Assembly (NCBI GenBank): GCA_946480245.1
Contig: CAMLIZ010000003.1
Location: 1 to 64,000 of the forward strand
Direction: 5' to 3'
Length of the DNA stretch: 64,000 nucleotides
From: an uncultured Pseudomonadota bacterium
GTDB lineage: Bacteria; Pseudomonadota; Gammaproteobacteria; Burkholderiales; Burkholderiaceae
The translations under genes were made by a program, and so were the position numbers. Position 1 is the first letter of the stretch; every line of letters starts with the position of its first letter. Of this stretch, positions 41,871 through 50,570 are shown one piece after another. Below the pieces are notes generated by a model that worked only from the letters and a program-made list of their open reading frames with translations, was not told the DNA's origin and searched no databases.

Positions 41871-44266
41871 CACTGTGCTCCTGGGTGTGCGCCGTCCGGC
41901 GCGGGGGTGTGAATGCCAGCCAGGTGGCCGGCTGCTGCCCCGTCACCCTGCTGTGGCGGGGGGATCTGCTGTGTGTCCGGCGCGCCGCCTGGCGGTGCTG
42001 CCTGCGCGGCGACCGGCTGACCGTCCGGGCCGGTGGGGCGCAGCGGCGCGTCGGTGGGCTGGTCGATGAACTGGCCCGGGTCGGGTTGGTCGCGCATGCC
42101 GACGGAGCGCAGCAGCTCGTCGGCAATCGGCGCGATCGTGGGCAGGGCCGACAGCACCTGCGCCGCCTGTGCCGCCTCGTAGATGGCCGTGATCTGCGTG
42201 AGCATCGCGTCGGCGCTGAGCTTCTGGCCCTTCGCCTGCGCCTCGGCCACCTGCGCCTTCATCTGAGACATCTGCAGTTCGAACTGCGCTTGCGCAATCG
42301 CCTGCTTCTGCTGCTGTTCGGCCTCTTCCTGCGGCGTCATCTTGGCGTCCGGGTCGGTCTGCCCGTTGATCGAGCGGATCCGCTGCACGATCGCCCGCTT
42401 CTTCGGCAGCGTCGGGTGCATGTCGAAAACGAGGTCCAGCAGGTTGATCACCGCTTGTGGTGCGGCGGTGGCCAGCTGCGATAGCACCTGCAGCAACGAC
42501 TCGAAGGCGGCCTCGGCGTAGGCCTGCTTCCACGATTGCTCGCCGACCACGAAGTGCGCCCGGCGTGCCGTCAGGTCGTTCAGGTAGGAGCCATCGGCCT
42601 GCGGCTGGTTGACCTTGATGCGCTCACCCTTGCCGATGCCCTCGGCCACTCGAATGGTGCGCGGCTCCACCATGAACTGCTCCACCACCGACAGCGTGAG
42701 GTCGCCCTCCATCTTGCGGGCGTACAGCAGGTTGTCGAACAACTCGGCGGTCAGCAGCGAGCCCTGGTCCTGCTTCGCCAGCACGGCCTTGCCGCTGGTG
42801 ACGTTGGAGTTCTCGCCGCGGTTGTCGCCGTTGACACCCGACATGCTGCGGATCGTCAGGCGGTCCACGTTGCCGAGCTCGAGTTGCTGCTGCATCGCGC
42901 CGCCGCGCTGCACCTGCCGCACCTTGTTGCCCTGCAGCGCACCGGCCCTGAACACCGGCATGCCGTTCGGGTCGTTGTACTCGGCGCGGATCTCGTTGAT
43001 GTCCATGATTTCGTCGTCAACGGCGTCCGCCTCCAGTTCCACCTGGTTGGAGTTCGCCTCGAACAGGCTCTTGGACATGCGCTTGTTCAAGCCGTCCTGC
43101 GGCCCGACCAGCGGCCAGATGGGGCTGTACGGCAGCCCGGTGCGGCGGTTGCGGTAGGCCCACACCGGGATGAACGGGAAGCGGTTGTGCTTGTACGGGC
43201 TCGGCGCCTCCAGCAGCGTGTCGAACTCGGTCATGATCGAAACGTGCATGCGGAACTCGAGCGGGCCCCGCTCGCCGGGCTTGCGCTGCACCGGCTCCTT
43301 GCTCCAGCACTCCAGCAGCATCACGCGCTTGCGCGTGTTGAACATGTCCACCGGTCGCGCGGTCACGTCGTCCAGCGGGTCCGACAGCGGACTGAAGTTG
43401 TCCAGTCCGGTGATCAGCGTGCCCAGGCCGCCCATCCACTCGCTGAACACCTGCAGCACGTCTCCGGTCTGCACGCAGCGGGAAATCTCCTCACGCTTGT
43501 CCGGGAACAGGGCCAGCGCCACGTCGTCGTCAACGACCTTGATGCGGAACACGAAGCGGCCGTCCTGGATGTCGCGCCGCTGGCTTCCGATGCTGTCCCA
43601 CAGCATGTTGCGCCACGACTCGGCGCCAACGAACACCGGTGCGGCGCCCTTCTCGCGGCGCGCCCCCACCTCGATCCACCCGATGCCGGCCTTGAACGCG
43701 TCTTCAGCCGCCCAGGAGCGCTCAAAGGCCGCCTGGTTCGTGTCGTCCAGGTACTTGAGCACCTTGGTCTTCAGCGCAGCGTCGTCGTCCGCCTCATCGC
43801 CTTCGTCTTCGGCCATCACCACGAAGTCGATGCGCGCGCGCCTTTCGGTGCCGATCAGCCAGTCGATCGTCGGCTTGATTTCGTTGTAGACGATGGGGTC
43901 CTGGCCACGATCGCGCAGGATCTGCGCGTCCTCGTAGGTCCACTGCTCGCTGTCGTAGTAGCTCTCGCACTTGGCCATGCGCACGCGGTTCGGCGCCTGG
44001 CGGTAGGCCTCCGCCAGAAACCAGTCCTTGCGCCGGTTGAACCGCTCGCGTGCGGCCTCGTCCGGGTTCACGCCCGGCCGCACGTTGCCCGGCTCCTCGC
44101 CTGCGGGTGGCATGTCGCGGTAGGCGATGTCCTGCGTCGTGTTCTGGGCGGCCGCGGCCACCTTGTTGCGCCGCATCGCCCTTGGCGGGCTCATCGGGTT
44201 TTCCGGGTCCAGTGCCTTGCCCTTGCGAGGCAGTTGCTGGTCACGGGCGTTGATCTTCTTGGCCAT
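41870..44266 (-). CDS. Portal protein (P22-like)
   Basis: 798 residues starting MAKKINARDQQLPRKGKALD. Portal segments typical of the P22 family are visible: RFNRRKDWFLAEAYRQAPNR, CESYYDSEQWTYEDAQILRD, QDPIVYNEIKPTIDWLIGTE, then FPFIPVWAYRNRRTGLPYSP and the glutamine-rich C-terminal tail. It would form the dodecameric vertex through which DNA enters and leaves. It sits between the TerL-side genes and the scaffold/capsid genes, as in other podoviruses. Confidence 0.9.
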   Translation of the reverse strand: MAKKINARDQQLPRKGKALDPENPMSPPRAMRRNKVAAAAQNTTQDIAYRDMPPAGEEPGNVRPGVNPDEAARERFNRRKDWFLAEAYRQAPNRVRMAKCESYYDSEQWTYEDAQILRDRGQDPIVYNEIKPTIDWLIGTERRARIDFVVMAEDEGDEADDDAALKTKVLKYLDDTNQAAFERSWAAEDAFKAGIGWIEVGARREKGAAPVFVGAESWRNMLWDSIGSQRRDIQDGRFVFRIKVVDDDVALALFPDKREEISRCVQTGDVLQVFSEWMGGLGTLITGLDNFSPLSDPLDDVTARPVDMFNTRKRVMLLECWSKEPVQRKPGERGPLEFRMHVSIMTEFDTLLEAPSPYKHNRFPFIPVWAYRNRRTGLPYSPIWPLVGPQDGLNKRMSKSLFEANSNQVELEADAVDDEIMDINEIRAEYNDPNGMPVFRAGALQGNKVRQVQRGGAMQQQLELGNVDRLTIRSMSGVNGDNRGENSNVTSGKAVLAKQDQGSLLTAELFDNLLYARKMEGDLTLSVVEQFMVEPRTIRVAEGIGKGERIKVNQPQADGSYLNDLTARRAHFVVGEQSWKQAYAEAAFESLLQVLSQLATAAPQAVINLLDLVFDMHPTLPKKRAIVQRIRSINGQTDPDAKMTPQEEAEQQQKQAIAQAQFELQMSQMKAQVAEAQAKGQKLSADAMLTQITAIYEAAQAAQVLSALPTIAPIADELLRSVGMRDQPDPGQFIDQPTDAPLRPTGPDGQPVAAQAAPPGGAPDTQQIPPPQQGDGAAAGHLAGIHTPAPDGAHPGAQ

Positions 44267-44270
44267 CAGG

Positions 44271-44789
44271 TCACACCTCGGCTTCGCTCAGGGTCTTGCC
44301 CGTCGCCTTGTTGATCGCCTTCACCTCCCACATGGCGCGCGCGGCGTCCTTGCGCATGAGCCATGACGGGGTGACGGGCATGTGGTTGAAGTCGTCGGCG
44401 CAGTGAATGACGCAATCGACGAGGTTGCGCAGCGCGTTGCGGTCGTTGCGGTCGAAACCGAGGATCGGCAGTGCGGCCTGGGCCTCCTGCCACAGGTACG
44501 GCGATGGATCGCCGCTGATGCGCACGCTGTCGCCGCGTCGCGTGCCGAGCAGCCGCTCGTAGCCGCGCCGGCCGATCGTCCAGATCCCTCGGTTCTCGCC
44601 GTCGCCGGGCGCGAACACGTTGGTGGCGCGCCAGATGCATATGCACGGCGCGTGGCGCTTGCGGCCGTTGCCGATGACCCACTCGAAGGACACGATGAAG
44701 TCCCTGAACTGGCGTGTCTTCCACGAGTGGCGGCCACCGGCGGAGAACACCGGGCGGCCGTGCGGGTCGAGGACAGGTGAAACGTGCAT
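44271..44789 (-). CDS. Phage protein near portal, hypothetical
   Basis: 172 residues starting MHVSPVLDPHGRPVFSAGGR. Features include RQFRDFIVSFEWVIGNGRKR, PYLWQEAQAALPILGF and VTPSWLMRKDAARAMWEVKA. No family recognised. Its position between TerL and portal, four bases before the portal start, suggests a packaging or head role. Confidence 0.6.
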   Translation of the reverse strand: MHVSPVLDPHGRPVFSAGGRHSWKTRQFRDFIVSFEWVIGNGRKRHAPCICIWRATNVFAPGDGENRGIWTIGRRGYERLLGTRRGDSVRISGDPSPYLWQEAQAALPILGFDRNDRNALRNLVDCVIHCADDFNHMPVTPSWLMRKDAARAMWEVKAINKATGKTLSEAEV

Positions 44790-44791
44790 GG

Positions 44792-45193
44792 TCAGCGGTT
44801 GCGGTTGAAGACGGCGGGCTGCGTGCGCAGCACCGGGACGGGCCGGGCCATCGGGTGGTATTCGCCGTCGTGGTCGAAGCGGCCAATCAGCTCACCGCGG
44901 TCGTTGCGCACGTCGCAGTCGACGAGGCGGCCCGGGATGCTGGCCAGCGTGTCGGCGAGCTGCTGCGCCACGCGTGCGTCATAGGTGCCCTGCTCGTACC
45001 CGGCGCGCTCGCCATCGCAGCGGCCGGCACTGAAGCCGGCGCGGTAGCCCTCCTCGTAGCCGCTCGATGCCTCCATGCCGGCCAGGAAGGCGGCGCGGCA
45101 CTCGCTGGGCACGCGGTGACGGCGTGTGGCGAACCACGTGGACAGCGCCCGGGCGAAGTCCAGCGCGCGTGCTGCATGCGCGGTGATCCTCAT
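44792..45193 (-). CDS. Phage protein, hypothetical (Gly/Tyr-rich centre)
   Basis: 133 residues starting MRITAHAARALDFARALSTW at the ATG overlapping the TerL TGA. It contains a Gly-Tyr-rich segment (SSGYEEGYRAGFSAGRCDGE) with EGYRAG.SAG repeats resembling a helical or phage-cement module, and DGEYHPMARPVPVLRTQPAV at the C-terminus. Function unknown. Confidence 0.6.
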   Translation of the reverse strand: MRITAHAARALDFARALSTWFATRRHRVPSECRAAFLAGMEASSGYEEGYRAGFSAGRCDGERAGYEQGTYDARVAQQLADTLASIPGRLVDCDVRNDRGELIGRFDHDGEYHPMARPVPVLRTQPAVFNRNR

Positions 45194-46833
45194 ACGGCTC
45201 TCCGTTGGCGCTTCTTGAACGCCGTGAAACTGGTGTTGTTGGCCGACAGGTCGGTGTTGCTCCAGCCCTGCGCGTGCTGGCGCCAGGCGTCGGCGCCGTG
45301 GCTGGCCCAGTTGTGCAGCGGCTCGTTGCTCCACACGCCGCGCTTGTCGTCCCACACGAACTGGTAGCCGTCGAGGCACTTGATGCCGTATCCGGCGCCC
45401 AGGTCCTCGCCCTTGCTGTAGTCGGGGCGGCGCTTGTCGAACCAGTGGTTGCCGTGCAGCGCGGTGCGCGTCAACTCGATGCCCTGCCCGATCGTCGCGA
45501 TGCGCGGCACGACCACGATGCGCCCGCCGTCATTGCGACCACACCCCAGGCGCTCGAGGATCTGGCGCTTGGTCTCGATCCCCTCGCCGAGCATTTCCGC
45601 GTCGGCGTCGTGCGGCAGGTAGTGCTTGCCCCACAGGTATCCGTGGCGCGCGCGGTGCGGCACGAGGAACTCGCGCCACCACCAGCCCAGCCCCTTGCCG
45701 TTCAACTCGAAGTAGTAGAACCAGCGGAACTGCAGCCCGATGTACTGCATGAACCAGATGGCGGTCATGTCCGACACGCCGAAGTCCCAGAAGGTGTGCA
45801 CCGGGTAGCTCGGGTCCACCCCGATCGCGTCGACGAGCCGGCCGTTGTTGCGCAGCCAGGTCATCTGCTCGCCGTACACCGCGCCCTCGATGGCCTGCTC
45901 GAAGGCCTCCTCCGGCGTCGCGGGGTACTCCTGCTTCATCTTCCCGCCCAGCGTCTCGGCTGTCTTGGCGTACCAAGCACGCTGCTGCGGGTCCAGGCGA
46001 ATGCTGAGTTCCGCCTCGAGCTTGTTGAAGTAGGTGGTCAGCGCTGCGGGAATCTCCACAAGCGCCGTGTCTTCCTCGCTGAGGCGGTACTCCTCGGCCT
46101 CGTACCACGGGAAGAAGTGCAGGCGCCAGTCGAGCGCGGTCTCGGGGGTGCCTTCGCGCCAGCGCTTGATGGCTGGCTCGCACAGTTCCCAGAACAGGCC
46201 GAACGCGCCCTCGGCGGTGCTCTCGATCACCACGATGCCGTCGCGCGGCACCGCCGGCAGGGCGCCGGTCTTGATTTCCTCGGCGCGCTGCGGGAACTTC
46301 AGTGCGATCTTGCCGAGCTCGGACACGTGCAGCAGGTTCACCGTGCCGCCGCGCGCGCTCACGCCCACGCTGATGGTGCTGTGCGCCGGCCTGCCGTCCT
46401 CCAGGTGCTCGATCGTGATCTTGCTGCCCTTGTTCTTCTCCAGGATCGGCAGCACCTGTCGCAGCAGGTCGGGCAGGTGGTCGTAGGCGAACTCGGCCTT
46501 GCCGAACAGCTTGGAGGCGTTGGGCAGCGTGTCGGCGATCACCACGCCGTTGTGGTTCGGCACGAACAGCGCCTGGTCCAGCTGCAGGATGGCGATCAGC
46601 GTCGAGAAGCCGAGCTGGCGCGCCTTCAGGATCAGGTTGCGGTACCAGAGTCGGCGCACGAACGCGCGCTGCTGCGCGTTCATCTGAAAGCGCACCGTCT
46701 GCGCGTTCTTGTCGACGATCCAGTACAGGTTGTCGAGGCGCCATTCCAGGCTGGCCCACTGCTCCGGCGTCGCGTTGGCCGCGGCAGCCGCGTCGAGGAG
46801 CACCTCGCGCAGGTCCTCTGCGGTCGCGCTCAC
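45190..46833 (-). CDS. Terminase large subunit
   Basis: 547 residues from a GTG at 46833. The ATPase P-loop is the P22-type variant KARQLGFST (70-78). Walker B is IVVIESTAEG (~205-214), followed by a coupling motif region. The nuclease domain includes HTFWDFGVSDMTAIWFMQY (Asp) and later acidic residues. It cuts concatemeric DNA and powers packaging through the portal. Neighbours are the small terminase (upstream) and portal (downstream). Confidence 0.92.
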   Translation of the reverse strand: MSATAEDLREVLLDAAAAANATPEQWASLEWRLDNLYWIVDKNAQTVRFQMNAQQRAFVRRLWYRNLILKARQLGFSTLIAILQLDQALFVPNHNGVVIADTLPNASKLFGKAEFAYDHLPDLLRQVLPILEKNKGSKITIEHLEDGRPAHSTISVGVSARGGTVNLLHVSELGKIALKFPQRAEEIKTGALPAVPRDGIVVIESTAEGAFGLFWELCEPAIKRWREGTPETALDWRLHFFPWYEAEEYRLSEEDTALVEIPAALTTYFNKLEAELSIRLDPQQRAWYAKTAETLGGKMKQEYPATPEEAFEQAIEGAVYGEQMTWLRNNGRLVDAIGVDPSYPVHTFWDFGVSDMTAIWFMQYIGLQFRWFYYFELNGKGLGWWWREFLVPHRARHGYLWGKHYLPHDADAEMLGEGIETKRQILERLGCGRNDGGRIVVVPRIATIGQGIELTRTALHGNHWFDKRRPDYSKGEDLGAGYGIKCLDGYQFVWDDKRGVWSNEPLHNWASHGADAWRQHAQGWSNTDLSANNTSFTAFKKRQRRAV

Positions 46834-47054
46834 GCTGGTACCTCTTCGACTTCGATCGGCACCGGCGCGAGGGCGTGGCCACCGTCGACCACGACCATCA
46901 GCACGATGCCGGGGAACTCGGAGCGCAGCTGCCGCACCTGGTCGTGATCGGCGGCCTCGTGGGCCTGCAGCACGAACCGCCAGGGCCCGGCGTCAGGGAT
47001 GCCTACGAGGCGGCGCGCACGCGCCACGGCAGATGGCGTCAGCACGTCACGCAT
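46830..47054 (-). CDS. Small phage protein, hypothetical
   Basis: 74 residues starting MRDVLTPSAVARARRLVGIP and ending DGGHALAPVPIEVEEVPA. It lies between the terminase genes, overlapping the TerL start (GTGA) and the end of a 30-codon ORF. A short alpha/beta protein. No family recognised. Confidence 0.6.
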   Translation of the reverse strand: MRDVLTPSAVARARRLVGIPDAGPWRFVLQAHEAADHDQVRQLRSEFPGIVLMVVVDGGHALAPVPIEVEEVPA

Positions 47055-47139
47055 CCCCTCGCTCGTCGCGGGGCGCCGGCGCGGGCCGGTGCAGCCAGCC
47101 GAACCAGACGATGTACCAGGCGAGCAGCACCGGGTTCAC
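47047..47139 (-). CDS. Very small ORF, 30 aa, hydrophobic
   Basis: A GTG at 47139 preceded by AAGGGA starts MNPVLLAWYIVWFGWLHRPA and ends APRDERGDA-stop, overlapping the start of the 74-aa gene by eight bases. The N-terminal ~17 residues are hydrophobic and Trp-rich, compatible with a single membrane helix. It fills the gap between TerS and the next gene, which supports it, but it may be a leader for coupling only. Confidence 0.4.
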   Translation of the reverse strand: MNPVLLAWYIVWFGWLHRPAPAPRDERGDA

Positions 47140-47142
47140 GGA

Positions 47143-48180
47143 CTATCCCTTCACGAGCGGATTGCCGCTGGCTGGCGCGCCGGCGGGCTGCTTCGTCGGC
47201 TTGGCGATGGGCAGGCGCGTGGCGCCGTGCAGGCCCGCGAACATCGCGCGCAGCAACTCGGCCGCGCTGAGGGACTTCTGCGCGTTGTCGAGCTCGTAGG
47301 CGCCGATGATCTTTCCGGCGTTGACCAGCGCCTCGAGCTGGTTGTGCGTCACGATCTGCACCCCGTCGCGCGTGGTCTTCACGCCGGCGAACAGCGCCCG
47401 GGCCTGCGGCGACAGCTTGCGGGTGTCGGCCAGGTACATGCGCGGCACGCCCTCGCCGTTGCAGGTCTCGCAGTGCGGGTCGGGCTCGGTCCAGATGTTG
47501 GGCGTGCCTTCCAGCGGATCCTCGAGGCCGTCCAGCGGCTTGGCCTTCGGCACCTCGCCCGCAAAGCAGTTCTTGCACGCCACCTGACGCACCTGGGTGA
47601 GCTCGTTCGGGTCCGCCAGCGCGATCGACAGGAAGCGGCTCAGCAGCGCCGCCCGGTCGATGTCGAACTGCTCCTGCAGGGCCTTGTCGGCCTGCGCAAT
47701 TGCCTGTTGTGCCTCAGGTTTTCGCAAGGTGGCCCATGCCTGCGTGCAGGCCGAACCCGGGGTGCAGTCGGGGGAGACCTTGCGCCATGCCGCAGTGCCG
47801 TTGCGCTTGGGGTCCTTGAGGTATTCCCGAAGGAAGGCGCGCTCCATGGGCGTCAGGCCCTGGGCGGGGTCAGGTGCGGGTTCGGCCTTCAGGAGGCGTG
47901 CCGCTGTGCCTTCGGCGCGGCCTTCTTCGATCGCCCTGTTGAGCTCGTCGTAGGCCTGCTTCTTCAGGTTGGGCCCCCGCGCCGGCTTCTTGGCCGCGCC
48001 CGGCTCGGGGGACTTGCGCTGTGACTTGGGCGCCTTCTTGGCGGCTGGCGCCCGCTCGGGGGTGGAATCCTGTGCTGCCGCTGTGCGGCGAGGCTTCTTA
48101 GCGGCCGGCTTGGCCTTGGCGGGTGCCTTCGGCTTGTCGGCCTTCGGCGCCCCACTCCTGCGTGGCGTCTTGCTTCCCAT
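47143..48180 (-). CDS. Terminase small subunit
   Basis: 345 residues starting MGSKTPRRSGAPKADKPKAP. The N-terminal ~95 residues are Lys/Ala/Pro-rich and disordered (DNA-binding). The central region has LTPMERAFLREYLKDPKRNG and AWRKVSPDCTPGSACTQAWA, matching the Terminase_2 HTH module, then FDIDRAALLSRFLSIALADP. A CKNC...CETCNGEG zinc-finger-like segment lies near the C-terminus. It recognises the pac region for packaging. It is the first late gene after motif copy D. Confidence 0.85.
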   Translation of the reverse strand: MGSKTPRRSGAPKADKPKAPAKAKPAAKKPRRTAAAQDSTPERAPAAKKAPKSQRKSPEPGAAKKPARGPNLKKQAYDELNRAIEEGRAEGTAARLLKAEPAPDPAQGLTPMERAFLREYLKDPKRNGTAAWRKVSPDCTPGSACTQAWATLRKPEAQQAIAQADKALQEQFDIDRAALLSRFLSIALADPNELTQVRQVACKNCFAGEVPKAKPLDGLEDPLEGTPNIWTEPDPHCETCNGEGVPRMYLADTRKLSPQARALFAGVKTTRDGVQIVTHNQLEALVNAGKIIGAYELDNAQKSLSAAELLRAMFAGLHGATRLPIAKPTKQPAGAPASGNPLVKG

Positions 48181-48321
48181 CGACGTGTCCCGTGTTCATG
48201 CCTCCCTGGAAGAAGGCCCCGGACCCTTGCCGGCCCGGGGCACAACGACGTCGTTCAACGTCGGGAGACAAGCGCTCGGCCGGTGTGGGCCTTGCGTGGG
48301 AAATCGTCAGAGGAAAGCTGC

Positions 48322-48336
48322 GGAAATCAACCGCGA
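48322..48336 (-). promoter_or_regulatory. Recurrent leftward motif, copy D (candidate terminase-operon promoter)
   Basis: Minus strand reads TCGCGGTTGATTTCC. The TGA stop of the 84-aa gene lies inside it. It begins the 146-base gap before the small terminase gene, the start of the late region. TTGATT could serve as -35, with ACGATT 17 bases downstream. Matches copies A-C. Confidence 0.5.
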
Positions 48337-48581
48337 GTTGTCTCAGGCGTTGGCCGCCCCTCGAGGATCAGAGGCATCACGACGAGGTTCATCGTGTCCT
48401 CGGAGGCAGCGTAGGCGCGCGCTTCGGGCTCGGTGAGGAACACCTTCCAGTCGCGTGACCAGCCCTCACCGTTCAGGCCTGGCGTGAGGAAGATCTCGTC
48501 CATGTACACGCCGTCGGTGGGCACCGGCGTGCCGGGCTTGGGGCACAGGTCGAGCGCCAGCCAGACCGTCACCTCGTTCAT
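48327..48581 (-). CDS. Small phage protein, hypothetical
   Basis: 84 residues starting MNEVTVWLALDLCPKPGTPV and ending MPLILEGRPTPETTRG. It has a LNGEGWSRDWKVFLTEPEAR centre. No family recognised. ATGA overlap with the preceding gene; it is the last gene before the candidate late promoter D. Confidence 0.6.
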   Translation of the reverse strand: MNEVTVWLALDLCPKPGTPVPTDGVYMDEIFLTPGLNGEGWSRDWKVFLTEPEARAYAASEDTMNLVVMPLILEGRPTPETTRG

Positions 48582-48760
48582 GTGGCAGCCTGCTCGTTGG
48601 TTGCGGGCTGTTGCGCGTCGAGCCGGCGCTGCAGGTCGGCGTTCTGCTGGCCCAATTGGCTCACCTGCTGGTCGCGCCTCGCGAGTTCCAACTGCAGGGT
48701 CATGATCTGGTGCGCCTGGAAGGCGATGACCTTGTTCAGTTCTTCCGGGTTGATCTGCAT
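48578..48760 (-). CDS. Small coiled-coil phage protein
   Basis: 60 residues starting MQINPEELNKVIAFQAHQIM, then LQLELARRDQQVSQLGQQNA. The ATG at 48760 has GGAG six bases upstream; an ATG at 48775 is the alternative. The heptad pattern indicates an oligomeric coiled coil. No specific function is visible. Confidence 0.6.
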   Translation of the reverse strand: MQINPEELNKVIAFQAHQIMTLQLELARRDQQVSQLGQQNADLQRRLDAQQPATNEQAAT

Positions 48761-48771
48761 GGGTTTCTCCG

Positions 48772-48999
48772 TCATGCGGGTTGGAGTTTGGCCGCCCATT
48801 GCTGGCGGTTGCGTTGGGTTGCTTCGGGTGCCGGGGTCCAGGCCTCGCAGGTGTGGTCCGCTGCGTGGAAGCTGGCGCGCAGGTCGCTCAATGTGCAGTT
48901 GATGCAGCCGAGCGCGGCCAGGCGGCGCACGTGCTTGTCGCGCTCTTGGTTCACCGGGTCGCGCAGCGCGGCGCGGGCGCAGGTCAGGCAGGTGGTCAC
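48772..48999 (-). CDS. Small Cys-rich (zinc-finger-like) phage protein
   Basis: 75 residues from a GTG overlapping the upstream TGA. It has CLTC near the start and CINC in the middle, with further Cys and His (HAADHTCEAW), a probable zinc-binding arrangement. It ends QRNRQQWAAKLQPA. Small zinc proteins next to nuclease genes are common in Burkholderia-type phages. Confidence 0.6.
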   Translation of the reverse strand: MTTCLTCARAALRDPVNQERDKHVRRLAALGCINCTLSDLRASFHAADHTCEAWTPAPEATQRNRQQWAAKLQPA

Positions 49000-49532
49000 A
49001 GCAGGCCTTTCCCGCGCAGTCGCAGCAGCGTGCGGATGTGCGCCTCGTGCCATGCGAGCTGCACCTGCTCCGTTGTCCAGCCGGAGGGAGGCGGCCGCTG
49101 GCCGTCGTACACCGCGTCGCAATGCGTGCAGGCGTAGGCGATCGCGTGGTCGCTGGCCTTCAGGCCCATCCCCTTGCCGCCGGCGCTGCCGCGGTAGTGG
49201 CTGGCGATCACTGCGCCGGGCATGCTGCCCAGGCAGCCATCGGGCAGGCGCATCAGGCAGGTCTCGTCGCGCGCGCTGGCGCGCAGGCGCCGGTCGCGGT
49301 GCACCGGCTGCTTGGCGATCGGCGCGGCGGGCATGTGACACGGTGCCATCGTGGCGGCGCGCCGGTGCTCGGGAGGGATCGGCTGCGGCAGCGCGCGACT
49401 GGGCATTCCGTCGTCGATGTCGATGCGGATCTTCGGCGCAGTGCCGGCCAGGATCGCGCGGCCACGCTCGGTGGGCTGCGGGTGCCGCTTGGCGCGCAGT
49501 GGCGTCTTGCGCTGCAGCGGGGAGCGCTTCAA
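48996..49532 (-). CDS. YbcO/DUF1364-like nuclease
   Basis: 178 residues from a TTG overlapping the preceding TGA (TTGA). The C-terminal half contains DETCLMRLPDGCLGS, AVIASHYRGSAGGKGMGLKA and YACTHCDAVYDGQR, the DUF1364 (YbcO/Rap-like) HNH-type nuclease pattern. The basic N-terminus starts MKRSPLQRKTPLRAKRHPQP. Such proteins are lambdoid-type recombination nucleases acting on branched DNA. TTG is unusual, but no better start is seen. Confidence 0.75.
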   Translation of the reverse strand: MKRSPLQRKTPLRAKRHPQPTERGRAILAGTAPKIRIDIDDGMPSRALPQPIPPEHRRAATMAPCHMPAAPIAKQPVHRDRRLRASARDETCLMRLPDGCLGSMPGAVIASHYRGSAGGKGMGLKASDHAIAYACTHCDAVYDGQRPPPSGWTTEQVQLAWHEAHIRTLLRLRGKGLL

Positions 49533-49792
49533 TTCATGTCCCCCGGAAGAACCTCGGCCGCGATCACGGTCCCGTTCTCGTCCGTGTGCAGCGCGAGCGG
49601 CGCGTCGGGGATGCTGAAGCGGGCGGCCATCCATGCCGCGTTCCAGCAGGTGGTGGCCCAGAGCTCGTCGGGAATCGGCGGCACGCCCGGGTGCAGGAAC
49701 AGCGCCTGGTGCGCGGCCATGTGGCGAAACAGCCGTACGAACAGCTCCTGCTGCGCTTCGGTCCAGTGGTCCGGGGTCTGCTCGATGGTCAT
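49529..49792 (-). CDS. Small phage protein, hypothetical
   Basis: 87 residues starting MTIEQTPDHWTEAQQELFVR. A helical protein with HMAAHQALFLHPGVPPIPDE and WATTCWNAAWMAARFS. Both ends overlap neighbouring genes (ATGA and TTGA). No family recognised; it is likely an accessory of the adjacent nuclease/DUF1367 group. Confidence 0.6.
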   Translation of the reverse strand: MTIEQTPDHWTEAQQELFVRLFRHMAAHQALFLHPGVPPIPDELWATTCWNAAWMAARFSIPDAPLALHTDENGTVIAAEVLPGDMN

Positions 49793-50316
49793 GGCTCGCC
49801 GAACTCCAGCAGCAGCGCCTCCACCATCTCCTGGCGCTGCAGCACGGTGAGGTGGCGCCACAGGGTCTTCTGGGCGTAGTCCTGGCGCAGGAACGCCACG
49901 CATGCGATGTGGAACTCGCGCATCGCGTCCTCGTCCATGTCGCTGTAGCTGATCGACAGCGGGATCGGCACGATGCCGCCGCGCGGGCCGGGCACCCACT
50001 CGCAGTGGCCGGCGCCGATCTTCAGCCAGTCCCGGAACCCCGGGTCGAAGCTGGTGAAGCGCTCCTGTGCCTCGAAGAAGCGCTGCTCCATCGCCATGTG
50101 CCGCCGATGGAACGGCCCGCTGCGCTGCTTGTTGCGCTGCAGAGTCATGCACTCGCCGGGCTCCATCGCGAACAGGTCCTTGAGCAGGCGGCGCCATTGG
50201 CGCTTGCCCTTCTCGCCCAGGCCGTCGATCGCCCCGCACAGCACGCGGCGCGCGGCTTCGCGGTCAGCCTCGGGGATGTCCGTTGCGTCCTGGCGCACGA
50301 GCACGATTTCACTCAT
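49789..50316 (-). CDS. DUF1367-like phage protein
   Basis: 175 residues starting MSEIVLVRQDATDIPEADRE. The segment SGPFHRRHMAMEQRFFEAQE, then IGAGHCEWVPGPRGGIVPIP and LSISYSDMDEDAMREF, follows the DUF1367 (Nin-region) pattern: a HRKFF-like helix and an S-IS-x-x-x-MDE motif. In lambdoid phages such proteins lie in the recombination/nin region. Function not established. Confidence 0.65.
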   Translation of the reverse strand: MSEIVLVRQDATDIPEADREAARRVLCGAIDGLGEKGKRQWRRLLKDLFAMEPGECMTLQRNKQRSGPFHRRHMAMEQRFFEAQERFTSFDPGFRDWLKIGAGHCEWVPGPRGGIVPIPLSISYSDMDEDAMREFHIACVAFLRQDYAQKTLWRHLTVLQRQEMVEALLLEFGEP

Positions 50317-50570
50317 GCGATGCCCTTGATCGGCGGCTTGACCACGCGCCTCTGCTGAGGGGCGGGGGGCTTGGCCCAACTCACGGGCCAGTGGTGCATG
50401 CATCGGTCGGGGGACCACGATGGCGGCAGGCCTGCGCCCTGCATCGTGGCCCCGCTCGGCGGCAGCGACGCGAGCCAGCGTGCGCAGGTTTCCCGTTGCA
50501 GGCACTCGTTCTCGGGAACGCAGCGTGCCTCGTGGTCGGGGATCCAGACGCGATCGGTACGGTGTGTCAT
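50313..50570 (-). CDS. Small phage protein, hypothetical
   Basis: 85 residues starting MTHRTDRVWIPDHEARCVPE, with Cys at CVPENECLQRETCARW and a second Cys/His-rich part (DRCMHHWPVSW). The spacing suggests metal binding. It overlaps both neighbours and lies between the replication-like protein and the DUF1367-like gene. Confidence 0.6.
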   Translation of the reverse strand: MTHRTDRVWIPDHEARCVPENECLQRETCARWLASLPPSGATMQGAGLPPSWSPDRCMHHWPVSWAKPPAPQQRRVVKPPIKGIA

